From Cymbidium sinense (lineage: Eukaryota > Streptophyta > Magnoliopsida > Asparagales > Orchidaceae), in the NCBI GenBank assembly GCA_021442155.1, contig CM038222.1, forward strand, positions 108,999,121-109,063,120: DNA of 64,000 nucleotides, written 5' to 3'. The notes under the pieces are model-generated. The model was not told the DNA's origin. It did not search any database and saw nothing but the letters and a program-made list of their open reading frames with translations. A program made the position numbers and the translations under genes. This document shows, piece after piece, positions 48,676 through 61,500 of the stretch. Positions within the stretch are counted from its first letter, which is position 1. Each line of letters begins with the position of its first letter.

Positions 48676-49850
48676 GAATGGTAAACATGCCACTCAAGGT
48701 TGTCTAGAAGGGTAAGAAGAGAACATCCTCTAGCGATACTGGCAGATTTAACAATGGGGATGTAAAGGTAAGATATCAACATGCCCTCATCCACAAGCAC
48801 CTAAATCCAAAGATGAGTTTTCATAATATGGGGAGCTTGGAGAGGATTATTAATGAGTGAGGTTGGGAGAAGATGACCTACAATGTCACATGTGTTGTCC
48901 TTATAGTGAGGGAGTTCTTTGCATAAAGGGTCACCAAGACAACCATGTTTTTCTATGATGGAAATGAGTGCATTTTGATAATACTTCTATTAATGCATAT
49001 TATAATTTACAAAATTTTACATATAAATAGTATCTTTCCTGCTACAATAATCACCCTAATTTCAATGAAATCCTTAGTTTCCTCATTGTTAGAAATTCAA
49101 ATGTCCATTGGAAATGGTGGAAGGAAAAAATTACCAGTTTTTCTGTCACTGGCCTAAAAAGAAGGCTAAAGCTTGGCACTATTTTATTTTCACCAAGTTG
49201 ATGCCCACTAGTAATATCAGTGAGGTGACTTAAAATAGAGTCATTTTGAATTATGTGATTCAAAAGGGCATTACCATAGATGTAGGAAAGATTATTCACA
49301 GTTCAATTTACAATAAGCTTAAGGGGAGCACTACCCTAAGTTATTGTCACCCTTCTCTCATTTATTTTTTATGTGTTGTGGCTGGTGCGTCAAAAAACTA
49401 GAATGAAGAAGTCCTTATACAAAGGGCTCCCCTGACAAAAAGAATGATTGAAGGGTTTGGATCAAGAACAAAAGTAGAAGAGAGTTCACTCGCTCCTCAG
49501 TCCAGTCCAAATCCTTCAAGATATTCATTGAGTGGCTCTAAGTTATTAGAGGAGAAGTCTCAAAATTAAGAAAAAGGCTAGGCAAAAATAGCCAGTAGTA
49601 GTAGGAACTAGAGAAGAAATTTGATTATTATATGGGTCAATAGTAATAATAGTTTTCCCACATGAATGCGTTCAACTTAGAACTCATTCAAAATTTTTAA
49701 AATTGTAACTTTAATATTGGCCCAAGTAGTGTTCCTTTTTCTACAACACCTCACTACCAACCCTATATTAGCACACCATCAAAGCTAGAAGAATAAGAGG
49801 AGGAGGAGAAAAGTGATTATGACTACTATGATAGTCTTTTTCCCTTTTTT
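48676..49850 (+). pseudogene. Element II ORF (putative plant transposon protein type)
   Basis: A broken ORF read from about 48688 (MPLKVV, stop, KGKKRTSSSDTGRF). The N-terminal half has RYQHALIHKHLNPKMSFHNM (about 48772-48830), GWEKMTYNVTCVVLIVREFF (48862-48920) and MFFYDGNE (48945). The C-terminal half, which is the part repeated three times in element I, has the counterparts of the AKTWHYF and LMPxxNISEVT segments (about 49165-49230) and ends in a Glu/Asp/Tyr-rich tail (near 49800-49850). The layout matches the putative plant transposon protein domain seen in repeat-encoded plant proteins; biochemical role unknown. At least four stops or frameshifts are present. It sits just downstream of a TATA-like box (48571) and is the only ORF of the element. 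Confidence 0.6.
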
Positions 49851-49994
49851 TGTAATCTTATTTATAAGATTTATTTAATAAAATATTTTTTATTTCACAT
49901 TTTAAGTTTGTTATTTTTTTATTTTTATTTGGCTACCTAGGATTAAAGTTAAAATTTTAATTAAATAATGAATTTTACCCAAGATTTGCAACAT

Positions 49995-50680
49995 AAACAA
50001 CTATGTGCCTCAATGCTATAATATTAGCACTTTGGTGCTAGAAGGCTAACGCATAAGCATTGTAATGATAGTGCCACAGCATTTTATGGTGGAACCTAAG
50101 CTCCAACTTAGAGAGGTTAGCGCCTAGGAATTGTATGGATAATGTTGTAGTGCTGTGGGTGGAACCTAAGCAAAATTAGCAAAGTCAGTTCCTTAGCACT
50201 GTCTAGATTGCATTGCAGCACTATAGGAAGATATTTTTGTTCTATTAAACCAACAAGGTGGCACTATAGTGCTATGATTGTGGTGTCATGATGCTGACTG
50301 ACCACTACTTTGGCACTAAGTATCAATGTTTCAATGTTAAGCAATAGGGTTTGGGCTTGAAAATATCAAATAAGGTGGTACTTGAATGGAAAAAAATTGA
50401 CACAGTGCCTCAACTTTGTAAGGGCAATGCAGTAGCACCGAAGATGGATATTTCAACTCTACAGATTGAGTGGGCAGCATTACAGAAATAGAAAGGTCGC
50501 CACCTCAGTGATATATGAATAGTGCTACGGAGCCATAATTAGACACTTTTTGGTCTTACAACCTGAGTGGACAGTTCTATGGTGTTGGTTTTAACACCTT
50601 GGCATGATAGTAGGCACTGCAACACCACAAGGTAAGATGTTGAGGCTTCAAATTCTCGATAGCTCAAAGCTTGCTTGAAG
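49995..50680. repeat. GC-box cluster, 3' side of element II
   Basis: Boxes such as gttagcgcctagga, gcattgcagcactat, gtggcactatagtgct and gtagtgctgtggg are repeated at roughly 40-80 base spacing. They correspond in place to 9540-10110 of element I. Confidence 0.6.
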
Positions 50681-50689
50681 TCGATACTC

Positions 50690-51570
50690 TAAGTGGTTTC
50701 TTAAGGGTTTGAATTCAATGATTTTTTAGAAATTTTGACAACATAACATCTTAGTAGTGTCAAACTTTATAATTATTTAGTGCAAAAGCATACTTACCTC
50801 TTGTTCCAAATCTGAGATCAACAGGAGAGGATTTTCATCTCACGCCAGAATCAAGTTCAACGGAGGAGACCTTCAAACTTTAAGGTTATTGGGATTTGGG
50901 TTTTGAGATGCTTGAAATTTTATATTTAACATAATTGCATTCTTTTCCCTTGCTCTGAATCTAAGATCGATGAATGGAGGATCTTCATTTTGCACCAAAT
51001 CCAAGATTAATGGTGGAATTCTTCTAAATTTTTCTATAGAAGGAAGAATTGCATAAAAGAAACCTTGAATTTCAAGTTTTACTTAGAGTTATGAATAGCT
51101 TGGCTTCAATCTCATCTCACACAAGAAGAAGAACTCTTGGACAATGGATTGAACATGCTATGGAGAGACAAGATTGGAATGAATGCAAGTAAAGTCTGTA
51201 TAAAGTAGAAGATTGCAATTCAAAAATTTTAGAAGTGGCAAAAAATGATAGGAAGGGAAGAAGGTGACCAATGCCTCTCTTCTTATAAGGGTTGGTCCCT
51301 AATCGCCCCCACTTCTTTGGTAGTTGTTTACTCTCAAACTATTTCCACTCTCCCTCTCTTAGCAGTTATTTCTGCTAGAGAAATCATTGGCGGAAGTGAT
51401 TAATTTTCCTTAAAGAAGGCTACAATAGGGCCTAGTTGCCACAATTACAACACTACGGTTCTATGTTGTTTAAAAAGGCAATTGGTGGGGGTGGTTATCT
51501 TTCTTGAAAGTCAAGATAGCACCAAGGCGCTGCAATTATAGCGCCATAATGCTATTGGCCAAAAATACAT
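50690..51570 (+). repeat. Element II 3' region
   Basis: Contains ctaagatcgatgaatggagg, gatcttcattttgcacca and agagggagagtgg-type words (reverse strand of 51340-51365) that pair, inverted, with 8840-9420 of element I. The last part has three further GC boxes (aaggcgctgcaattatagcg, 51513-51532). Confidence 0.5.
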
Positions 51571-51590
51571 TTTTTTTAATTTTATTTCAT

Positions 51591-51839
51591 TTTTTATTAT
51601 TTTTTTATTTGTGAACAATTGTCCCCTAATGAATGTGTCTTGTCGATTGGACATGATGTATTCATTACTTTATTATTTGTCTATCAATGGTTATATGCAA
51701 TAACTTAAATAAGGAGGGACCATAACATTTCACAAGTCTCTAATCATAATATTTATATATGCAATAACAAAAAGACAATGGTATAAAAGAAATTTCATCT
51801 ACAAATAATTAGTCAGAATCTATCTAATATGATCATAAG
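51591..51839. other. AT-rich Tat-B sequence before the mobile-domain ORF
   Basis: No gene is seen. An imperfect inverted repeat (taatgaatgtgtc ... tattcatta, 51629-51669) is present. Confidence 0.3.
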
Positions 51840-54700
51840 TTGTATGAGCTCTATAGGCCATAATAGCCTGTCTCTCCCGAGCATCGTGGAGATGTTGTAA
51901 GGTGGCTTTCTGGTCATGGACTAGTAAAGAAAGATTATGATCAAGTTTAGAAACCTAAGTGTCCATTTGTGAGTAATCTTCTTCCATAGCTATAACTACA
52001 TATCTCATTATAGATCTCCTTTCCAATAGGTATTGCCTCCTCTGTTGTAGCTCTCTTAATTTAGCAGATATATCAAAAATCTCAATTTGTGCTCTAAAAA
52101 GTTTTCTATGGTATGATCTCAGGTCTCTAAGGTTGTGTTGAAGATCATGATGGACTAGGTAGACTTGATGTGAAGTAATGCTAAGTGAAGTTTCCATAAT
52201 AGTGAGTGTATCTAACAAATCCTTCTGGTAAGTACTGCATAATGAGAATAAACCAAACTCAACATCTCTGCACAAGGACTCCTAAAGCTACAGCTCTCCT
52301 TCTTTAAGGCCCAAGGCTACAACATAATCTAATAGAGAGTTTGCTTCCACACAAAAACTAAAAAGCTCAAGTAAGGCTTCTAAGTCAATACTAAGAAGCA
52401 GGTGGCATAATGTTATCACTCTATGGTATAGGCTCTTTGAAGAGCCACAGTGTAGTAAAATTAAAGGCTTAGAGGGTTTCCTAGATATGAAGCATGAGAT
52501 CTCCAGACTAGATGATTGCCTTTGAACTGTATGTCTTAAACTAGAAATAGAGTGGCTCTCTACACAAGAGTCACATCTGAGGAGTCATCCTGGGTGGCAC
52601 TCACCATCACCCAACTCGAATCTAACAAGAGTGGTTCATGACTAGTCATCAAAGTTCTAGATTTCTCTATTTATGGAACCTTCCTAGTATATACATGGTC
52701 AACACTAACAGGCTTAGTAGAAACTGCGGAAGCCATACTAGCATTTGTCGATGACACCAAGGTAATGTCACTCCTTATCTATTATACTAGAGCATAAGTA
52801 GAGTCAGTTGTCCCTGTTACTCCCATAGTATAATTATCTCATAGATGGCTGTGAATATCTCTATCAACTTTCTCATGGATAGGCAAAGTCTCTCGTTGTT
52901 ATTTCCTACTACTACCTTGCACATCTGATGACCTCTTAGGAGCATGAGTTGCTTGTTAAGGGGAATGCAAGTTTCATGTCAGCCTAGTTTTTCCAAGTTT
53001 GCAACTGTGTATGTGAAAGCCTATCTCCAAGAAGGCATAGAAGGAATAGTGGATCTATAGTAACCACAGGTGACTAACTCATGTGTTAACCTCTTATAGA
53101 GCCACATAGGAACTAGAACCAGTCCCTATGCAAAGTAAGAAAGCTGATGTTATAGAAGTTATTGCTAAACAAATAGACAGTGGGAGCTTTCCTAAGGAAA
53201 GAGTATCTCTATATACAATATCTAGGATAGTCTATACATGAGCATAACTTAGTGAAGCTATACTACATAGCTACCTTGTTGGGATTATATCCCTCCAATA
53301 TCACAGACTCATGATAGTGATAGCATGGCCAAGTAAGTCTCAATCTAATGAGATATTCTATAATGTATTTATCTCCTAACTTGGATAATAAGGGTGTACC
53401 TCTATTGGTAATGGAATCCATCAATCTCTATTTCAAGGTCTAAGCAAGTAAGCTATGAATGGATGACTAGTGAATAATTTGAAATTGATCTATCATGCGT
53501 GATGGAGCAAATATGAAAGTATGGATCTAATCTCTATCCAAAGAAATTGTAGCTCTTCTTATCTATATAATAAGAAGAAAATGATGTTGTTTGAAGTAGG
53601 GAGGCATCTCAAGGTAGTTGAAAGCTTCAAGGATATGTGTGTGAATCCATCTATGTAAGTAATGCTAAGAAGCCTCTATATCATAGCATTGTGAGTTAAT
53701 CATGACACTCACTCTACTTAGTCCATAGTATAGTTAGGTTAGTGCAATCTTCTGATCACGAGTAAGCAAACTAGCCATCAAAAGAGTGGATGGATGGAAG
53801 AGACAGTTGTGATGCAAGAAAATGAAATAGCATAACCATGTGGAAATAAAAGCCCCTAAGGATAGCTCCTCATAGATGTCTCATGCCATAATGCATTAGG
53901 AACCAGCTCCTCTCTTAGGCTTAAATCTAATGCTGATAAACTCCTCTTATGCATGAGATCCAATATCAAAGGGATCATCAAGGCATGCAAAATGAAGTGG
54001 TTGTACTATTAAATGGAGGAAGCTCTTAGACCGTATATCAAGAGTGATGGTGCTCCATTGTGCATGGCCTGATTTTTGCTCTCTGAATAATCTTTGATAG
54101 TGAGCAAGAATATGATGAAGGCTAGAAGCATAGCATGATGTTTTCTTCTTTGTTGCCCAACTTACTAATGCTGAAAGAGCTCATGATTTTGAAGGATGCA
54201 CTCCTCATAGGGAATGCCTAAAACAAATATACCTATTATATCCTAGATATCTATCAAGGTAATTGTCATCTCGTGTGGATCAATTGAATAAGCATTAGTG
54301 GTCCCAGCATAATGTTCTGCTATGGCATAAATCCAAGTGAAAGGGACAAGACTATAGTTAAAATGAGATGCATAGACTATATGATATATACTAGCTCTCC
54401 TAAGAATATCACCATGCATCTATAAATGATGGCATGCCCAATATATATAGCCACTTATAGCTGATCAGGGTGTATCAAACACTGACTTTAGGTCCCAATC
54501 TTTTGCCTCTTGATGTAATATGTGATCACCTAAAAGTTTGATTACACCTGTAGAAGGAGCACTATCTACAACAAACTAAAGTATATCTTGATTCTCAAAA
54601 CTAAGGTGATTTACAATTCACTCTAGAGAGACATCGTATGGTGTCTCAGCTTTAAACTAGTCAGTCAATTAGTAGGATCATACTCTGATGGGAGCTATGA
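51840..54700 (-). pseudogene. Plant-mobile-domain-like ORF of Tat-B
   Basis: About 2.8 kb of decayed coding sequence on the minus strand, the same strand as the adjacent pol. N-terminal block: WIYAIAEHYAGTTNAYSI, then DPHEMTITLIDI, IIGIFVLGIPYEE (about 54200-54330), like the plant mobile domain segment in which an ERW/ETHTF-like stretch leads to GEMTITLxDVxxLxGLPI. Middle block: LLMASLLTRDQKIALT, LYYGLSRVSVMINSQCYDIE, HTHILEAFNYLEMPPYF (about 53590-53800). C-terminal block: an open frame 51955-52275 rich in Leu, Arg, Gln and Glu (SYHRKLFRAQIEIFDISAKL, RELQQRRQYLLERR) that should form a coiled coil. Such coiled-coil tails are common in transposon-carried mobile-domain proteins. Function unknown; many stops. 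It is positioned downstream of integrase, where some Gypsy elements keep an extra ORF. Confidence 0.6.
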
Positions 54701-54869
54701 ATCAATGAGTGAAATGCGAGATGATTAAGCAAATGAATCCTATTAAATGTATCTGCCAATCATGGATCCTGTAAAAGGCATTTGCTATAATAAATGATCT
54801 TGCAGTCTAGGTGAACAGTATAAATTATAAGCTTTAATAGTTACCCATATCTTCTCTTTAGTGGGCTCA

Positions 54870-55860
54870 GTAAAAGACATATCATATAGCCTTTTCCATA
54901 CAAACATTATAGCAAACACCTTTTACATCAATGAGTTGAAAATCTCCCCCTTCATATATGTTTTCAATAATATATGATCCTTCCTAAATTGGGTTGAACT
55001 TTCCACCAACCCAGCAATACAGAATGATAAGCCTTCTATGCACCAACACTAGTTCACCTATTTTGAAGTTTCTTGGACAAACCATATGATCATGAGCTCG
55101 GGTCATCCTTACTTTATACATTTCTAGGCTTTGTTAAGCTTATAGACAAACTTCATCTAGAGCTTCAACTTCTTTGAGCCATACTTGAACATTCTCCTCT
55201 ATGGTAAGTCCATTTTGGATTGCAATACAGAGTGAAGGCAATTCTACTTCAAGAGGGAGTATGGCTTCTACCCCGAAGACCAACGAGTATGGTGTTACTT
55301 GCATGGCCTTTTTCTATGTGGTGTGATATGCCCACAAGGCCTCCATTAACTTATCATGCCATTCTTTTTTATTTTTTGAAAGAATCTTCTTGAGGAGTTT
55401 GACCAACATTTTGTTGAATGTCTCAACGAGACCATTGGCTCTTGGGTTATATATGAAGAATATCACCAATTTATCTTATATTTCTTAATTAAATGATAGA
55501 TTTTGATATTCTTAAAAGTAGTTTTATTATCTGATATAATTCATTGTGGTACTCCAAATTGATAAACAATATGGCCTCAAAAAAATTTCATTATAGTGTT
55601 AGATTTAACCTCTCTCAAGGGGACTGCTTATGCTCATTTCAAGAAGTAATCAAGGTAGCCAATATGAAGTGGTGTCCTCTAGATGATGGAAAATCTATTA
55701 GAGTGATTATATCAGTTCCCCATCTCTCAAATGGCAATGATGCCACTGTTGGATGTAAGGTACTAGGAGGTCGATATAAAGTGTTTGTGTGTATTTGACA
55801 CTGATGAAATCTTTTAGCATTCTTAATGCAGTCTTAAACCATGCTAGTCTACATTCCTTT
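54870..55860 (-). pseudogene. Tat-B integrase
   Basis: First Asp in RWGTDIITLIDFPSSRGHHF (about 55670-55730), second in IISDNKTTFKNIK (about 55500-55540; the usual DNG is DNK), and Glu in NPRANGLVETFNKMLVKLLK (about 55395-55455). WHDKLMEALWAYHTT, YSLVFGVEAILPLEVELPSL and RMTRAHDHMVCPRNFKIGEL (about 55045-55105) follow, with the C-terminal GKFNPI and YEGGDFQLIDVK. All three catalytic residues are present, but a few stops and a frame change interrupt it. The plus-strand frame 55544-55798 is a shadow. Confidence 0.85.
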
Positions 55861-57120
55861 AATTTTAATTTTCATATTTGGACTATATTGGTGTGCACTG
55901 CATAACCCTTCATGAATTTCAGCCATTACCTTTTTGGCTTTGTCTGCTCTTATACATTATAACCACTTCTAGTCAAATGAGTAGTGATAAAATGTGTTGT
56001 TCACAAGAGCATATCATAATGCTCTTTGTGAAATTTGATGAGCCTATGATTTATCTTTTGGTAAGCCATTTCTTTTAAGATAAGTGATCAATAGCTCTCG
56101 CCATTCATTCTTTTCATTTATCATCAAAATTTCTTGATTTTCTTTAGATTTAAAAGCTTGAAGAAGGGTTGGTGCTAATGCTAGACTATTTAGATTGTTA
56201 TTGTAATTGGGTCTCTTTGAGGGTCTGTCATTTCTTTAGTTAATTTAGCTAATGCATCAGCCTTACCATTCTTCTGATGTGGCACCCTTCTAACTATTAT
56301 TTCGGGGATTTATTTTAGGAGTTCAAAGACATGCTTATGATAAAGCACCAATTTGGGTTTATTTATCTTAAAGATTCTCATTATTGGTCAGATTATGAGT
56401 TAAAAATCCCTATAAATATGAAGTTTCTTGATTTTCAAATGAACTGCTAGTTCCAAGCCAATAATTAATATTTCATATTCATCCTCATTGTTAGCTTGAG
56501 GTTGAGATAGGCTATATAAATACTGCAGTATGCCACCTTATGGTGTAACAAATATGAAACCAATTCCAATATATGCTATAAGTAATCCTAATAATTTTAT
56601 TGATTTTATTGATGAAGGTCTGTCAAAGTAAAGCTCCCCATCTAATGATTATTGGGCCTCTTCTATGTCAAATACTTGCTTATCTAGTAATTTATCATTG
56701 AGTGGAGAATCTACTGGTAAAGAATGGGCAGCTAGAAAGTCAATTAAAGCTTGCCATTTTATCACCTTTTGTGGGACATATGTTATGTCAAATTGGAGTA
56801 ATAAGATTATCTATTTCACCAAGTGACCTATTAGAGAAGGCTTAATCATCTATAATTTGAAAGGATCAACTTTGGATGTCAAAGTTATCTTATGTGATAA
56901 CATGTAGTGATGCAATTTTTGAGTGGCAAATATCAATGCTAAACATTACTACTCAATAGGAGAGTATCTTATTTTAGCTCCTATTAAACATCAACTTATA
57001 TAATACAGGGCATTTTTCTTTTCCTCTTCATTATTTTGAACTAACAAAGCTCTAACTAATTTCTCTAAGGCTTCTGTATATATCATCAATGATTTTCCTA
57101 TTATTAGTATTGCCAAAATT
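55861..57120 (-). pseudogene. Tat-B RNase H region (two RNase H domains)
   Basis: The archaeal-type RNase H is recognised by QANNEDEYEILIIGLELAV (about 56435-56495) and HQKNGKADALAKLTKEM (about 56230-56280). The first RNase H (about 56800-57120) is badly broken: short pieces such as SPNFGNTN and IIDDIYRSLREI remain. Together they confirm the Tat lineage. Confidence 0.7.
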
Positions 57121-58520
57121 GGGGGATTCACTAAATATTATTTCAGAATATTAAATGGTTCTTGACAAGCATCATCCCATATAAAGGTTCTTTTTTATTA
57201 ATCGAGCAAAAGGTTAACATCTTCCTGAGAGATTAAAAATGAACCTCTTGATATAAGCCAACTTGTCTTGTAGTGAAAGTAGTTATTTCAAGGTCTTAGG
57301 CGATGATATTTCTATTATTGCTTTGATCATAGAGGGATCAATTTCAATTCCTCTATGACACATAATGAAGCATAGAAATTTTCCACAAGTCACACCAAAA
57401 ACACATTTTAAAAGATTCATCCTTAAGTTGAAACTTCATGTTCTATCAAATACAACCTTTAAATCGCTTATGTGCTCATCTTGGGCTCTACTTTTGACTA
57501 CTAAATCAACAAAGTGACATTCTACATACCATCAGATCATCAAAGATGCAGGTCATTGCCCTTTGGTATGTCGTGCTAATATTTTTCAAACCAAATAGCA
57601 TCATTTTGTAACAATAAATGACAATTCATGTACTAAAGGATGTATATTTTTCATCCTCTAAAGCTATTTTAATTTGGTTATATCCCGATGAACCATCCAT
57701 GAAGGAAAATATATTATAGTTTGATGTCTTTTCTACCATGAGTTTTGCATTGGGTAAGGGGAATTCATCTTTTGGGCATACCTTATTTAAATCCCTAAAG
57801 TTAATGCAAAAATAGATTTTTTTTTTCCATTCTTTTTTTTACTGGATAATATTTGCGACCAAATTAGCATATTTCTCTTTCCAATTTACTCTTGCTTCCA
57901 TAAGCTTTTGGTTTTTAGCAACTACTTGCTCTTCAATTTCTAATCTCATTCTCCTTAGTGCTTGCCTTATATGTACAACCACATATGGTGATAAGCCTGG
58001 AATTTCACTATAATTTCATGCAAAATAGCCTTTCTATTCGCATAGTAATGCTTTCAACTTCTCTAAATTTTCTGATGTGATGTTGGTACTAATAAAGGTT
58101 GGCCTAGTTTCATTTTCAGTACCCAAGTTAATTTTTTAAAGTTCATCAATAATAGCTTGATTACCTTCCTCAAATTCTTTTGGGGCTTCTTCAATTTATA
58201 TTATGAATTCCTCTTTGGGTATATCCTCAATTTCATGTGAAATATAACATTATTCATTTATACTCTCATAAGAAATTTCTGCCTTCTTAGAAATGGCATA
58301 ACATGAGCTCATTGAAGGACAAACTAAAGCAATATATCTTAAACCCCATGTGGTGAACCTCTCATATACTATGAAATCTTAGGTATTATTCCCACGCTAG
58401 AGCCTATTAAAAAATTGAGCTTGAATGTTTGATTGTATAGGTTGAACGGTGTTTTCAACCAACTTCTTTAGAGCTGATGAGAAGTATTGATGGATCATTA
58501 TTGACATACTTTTTTCTTCA
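57121..58520 (-). pseudogene. Tat-B reverse transcriptase and upstream linker
   Basis: Upstream linker with EDIPKEEFII, EEAPKEFEEGNQAIIDEL (about 58140-58200) and RPTFISTNITSENLEKLKAL (about 58050-58110). RT starts NYSEIPGLSPYVVVHIRQAL (about 57965-58010), then RRMRLEIEEQVVAKNQKLME; the DFRDLNKA block is damaged (57780-57850). ECHFVDLVVKS (about 57490-57525) takes the place of YVDDLVVKS, so the first Asp of the pair is lost. KCVFGVTCGKFLCFIMCHRG (about 57350-57410), IEIDPSMIKAI and FNLSGRC follow. The order is normal; the gene is dead. Sequence upstream of 58520 that should hold protease and gag is replaced by an inverted LTR. Confidence 0.8.
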
Positions 58521-58529
58521 AAATCATTC

Positions 58530-61500
58530 TTTTGAAAACTTAATAAACCACAAAATGACTTAATTAAGTAATTAAATGAATTAAGTAATTCAAATAATTA
58601 ATCAAAAATTAATTAAATCATACTAAATAAACCAAATGTCCAAAAATTATGAATGAACCCTCTTTAGAAACATCTTCCAGAGAGGAATCAATAAAAAAAT
58701 GAAACCCTCAAATGACCTACATTAAATTACGCTTAATTTGGGTTTTAATAAAATAATTAAAACCTTAATTACATCTTAATTGTCAATCTAATTAAGATAA
58801 AACTTTGGAAACATAAAATTGGCATGTAACTCCACTTGCCATAAAAATTCAAATACAATTGACCTTTGGATAGGTAATTGTTGATTCTCCAAATCTCTAG
58901 GTGAATATTAATCAAATAATGAATAAAAAATTCCATAAATTCATTAAATCATGAGATAACTTGAAATAATCTTAATCAAATATTAGAAATACTTAGTATA
59001 GTACTCCAAACATCCTATGTGAAAGAATTTAATCAATTGCATACTTAAGGATAAATGAAATTAATAAATCATATTAAGAGTAATTAAATTGTAAGATAAT
59101 AAATTCATAATTAAACAACCTGAATCAAATCAAATAAAATCAAACCTTAATCTAAATACCCCAAGTTAACTTGAATCAAATCAAATGAAACCAACATAAC
59201 TCAATTCGAATCATTAATACAAATCAAATTAAAAAAAATCAATTCAAATAAAATTAAATGAAATAATTCAAACCAAACCAAAAGAACAAACTAAATCAAT
59301 AATCAAAGTTAAATCAAATCAAAAGAAATGAAATGAAAAAGTTAAATTTCCAAAGAAAAAAATCAATCCAAATTCTAAACAAAATTCAAACCATTTAAAT
59401 GAAATTAAAAGAATTAACTAAAATACTTAAGAATATTAGTTAGACCTTTAGGATGAAGATTTCATTCTATTAGGAGTTAGAATGTTGAATATGATAGATT
59501 CCATCCAAAAATGTGACTCATTCTACTCTTCATTCTTAAAAACCTAAACTTTACTTTAACCAAATAAAAGTAAAATAAAAATGAAAATAAATCACTAAAT
59601 TATTTGAATTAAAACCATCCAAAGGAATAAATTCAAACAAACTCAAAAATTCCAAATTGAAACATAAACTAAAGAGGCCTAGCAAATTATTACTACACAA
59701 GCCTATTCTCTTCACACACTAGATCATTAGGTCACAGACCCTAAACCTTAGGTTAGGTCGTTCTGTGATTCTTTATGATTCCCTGTGATGTGTTGTGATA
59801 TGATGTGCTTTACATATCTTTGTGGTGTACTAGTTTAGACTGCATGTCTCCTATTATATTAGATGATAGGACATTCTTTTTAGATCTAACATTATCTTCT
59901 GCATGGGGCTATGCTAGAAAGGACTGTTATCAAAAATAAATTTTAAAAATGTTATTTTCTTGCAAGTATGCTTAAGTCCTTAATCATAGCCTATAGGACA
60001 TGTAAGCTTGGCAAGCAATTAATGCTATGTGATGTTTGTCTTTTGTTGACATTTGTTTTTCATGGCTTAGAATTAATTTTGAAATTAAATTATAAATTTG
60101 AGCTTAGAATTAGGTTAGGATCTATGGGGTCTAGGATTGGCAAGAGCTAGCCCTACCAGGAGATAGGTGCAATGGTCCATTATGAAGCTCAATGGATGTC
60201 CCTGAAGAAGGAGACTATCTTAGAAAGAAAACTCATAGATCTAGACTTGTAGTTCTAGGCTGGGCTATATAAGGGCAGAGCTCGACTGCCCATTTATCTT
60301 GTCCTTTGGGGTGACAACGGTACTCAACCGCATTGGCCTTTTTATTAAATTAAATTGGCTTGCTTATTTTGGATGCGTAATATATTCAACCTGCTTTTCT
60401 ATGTTTCATTCTGTGTTGTGTTTTCCTATGAATGAATGCCTGGACAAGTAGGCTCATAGAAAAAAAAATTAAATTTTATACCCAACTTAAATCAAAACAA
60501 CTGAAATAAAACTAATGAAATTTAAAATCTCATTTAGATTAAAGCCTTAGGTAGACCATAAAATCAATTAGAAATAATTAAGTTTTGAAACCATAAAAGA
60601 ATATTGCTCTAATCCTTGAATTGGGTAACTTCTCTCATTGCACATAAAGGGCATTTAACCTGTGAGGATGACCACCTTCTTGGGGAAGCCTGCCTTCTAT
60701 TATTGATTTAGCCGATAATCATTTCTAATTGCATGGAAGTAAGCATAAAAATGCATACTCAAGACTTCAAATAAATCTTGAATCAAAATATTTAAAAATC
60801 TAAAAAATGTGCATTAGTTATATGCATTTCATACCCTACATGACCTTAAGGGTTAGGGAGTGAGTCTAGGTTCATAGACACATTTCCTAAAAATGTAATA
60901 GCCCCGCCATTTTACATTCATGAGACTCAGTGTCATTAATTTAAAATATGATTAGGTTGTGTTAGTTGTCTCTCCATGCGGGTTGTAAGTCTAGAATAGT
61001 GAGGGATATGTTAGTTCCCTCAAGTGAGGAATGGCTGATAGTTCCCAAAATAAAATTAGGTCGAGTATCTGACATGTATCAGAATCACCTATAGACTAGG
61101 TTCTGAAGCATCCTTTTTTAGGAATAAGTCTTTAACTCTAGACATTTCTATAGTCATGTGCTGCTAGAACCTAATCCTAGACTTCTAAGAAAATATCAAC
61201 TCAAAATCCAAATTAAATTCTAAAATTTAAAGCCCAATTACAGGATATTTGAAATGTCTACTAGGCATCCCAGTATCAATAGGCATTTCTTACTTCATCT
61301 CATTTAACCTCCAAAATAACTCTCTCCTATTTGAACCATTCCTAATTGAAAATTCTAAAAATCAATCTTTTGAAAACCAACTTAGAAATCCATATAAATA
61401 ATAACTTATTTCTTGAATCGAGAGTATTCTTAGGAAGAGATCCTTCTTAAGATGTAACTAACTATAGGGGCTTACCTCTATAGGGAACCATGAACCCAGT

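Larger units (their letters stand above)
47945..51590 (+). mobile_element. Element II: plus-strand relative of element I
   Basis: Order: GC-box cluster (47985-48560), TATA-like tctataaatag (48569-48579), ORF (48676-49850), AT-rich spacer, a second GC-box cluster (49995-50680), a 3' region (50690-51400), then more boxes to 51570. It shares order and many words with element I on the opposite strand. It separates the 63-bp array from the mobile-domain ORF of Tat-B, so it probably inserted into that element. No target duplication was identified, and the two box clusters are not simple copies of each other, so its LTRs (if any) are not defined. Confidence 0.6.

Noticed and set aside
55544..55798. 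84-codon plus-strand frame
   Set aside because: Antisense shadow of the Tat-B integrase, whose motifs are clear on the minus strand.
36834..58520. Interpretation of Gypsy fragments as endogenous plant pararetrovirus
   Set aside because: No movement protein, coat protein or caulimovirid RT motif order was seen. RT boxes, archaeal-type RNase H and integrase all match Tat and Athila retrotransposons.
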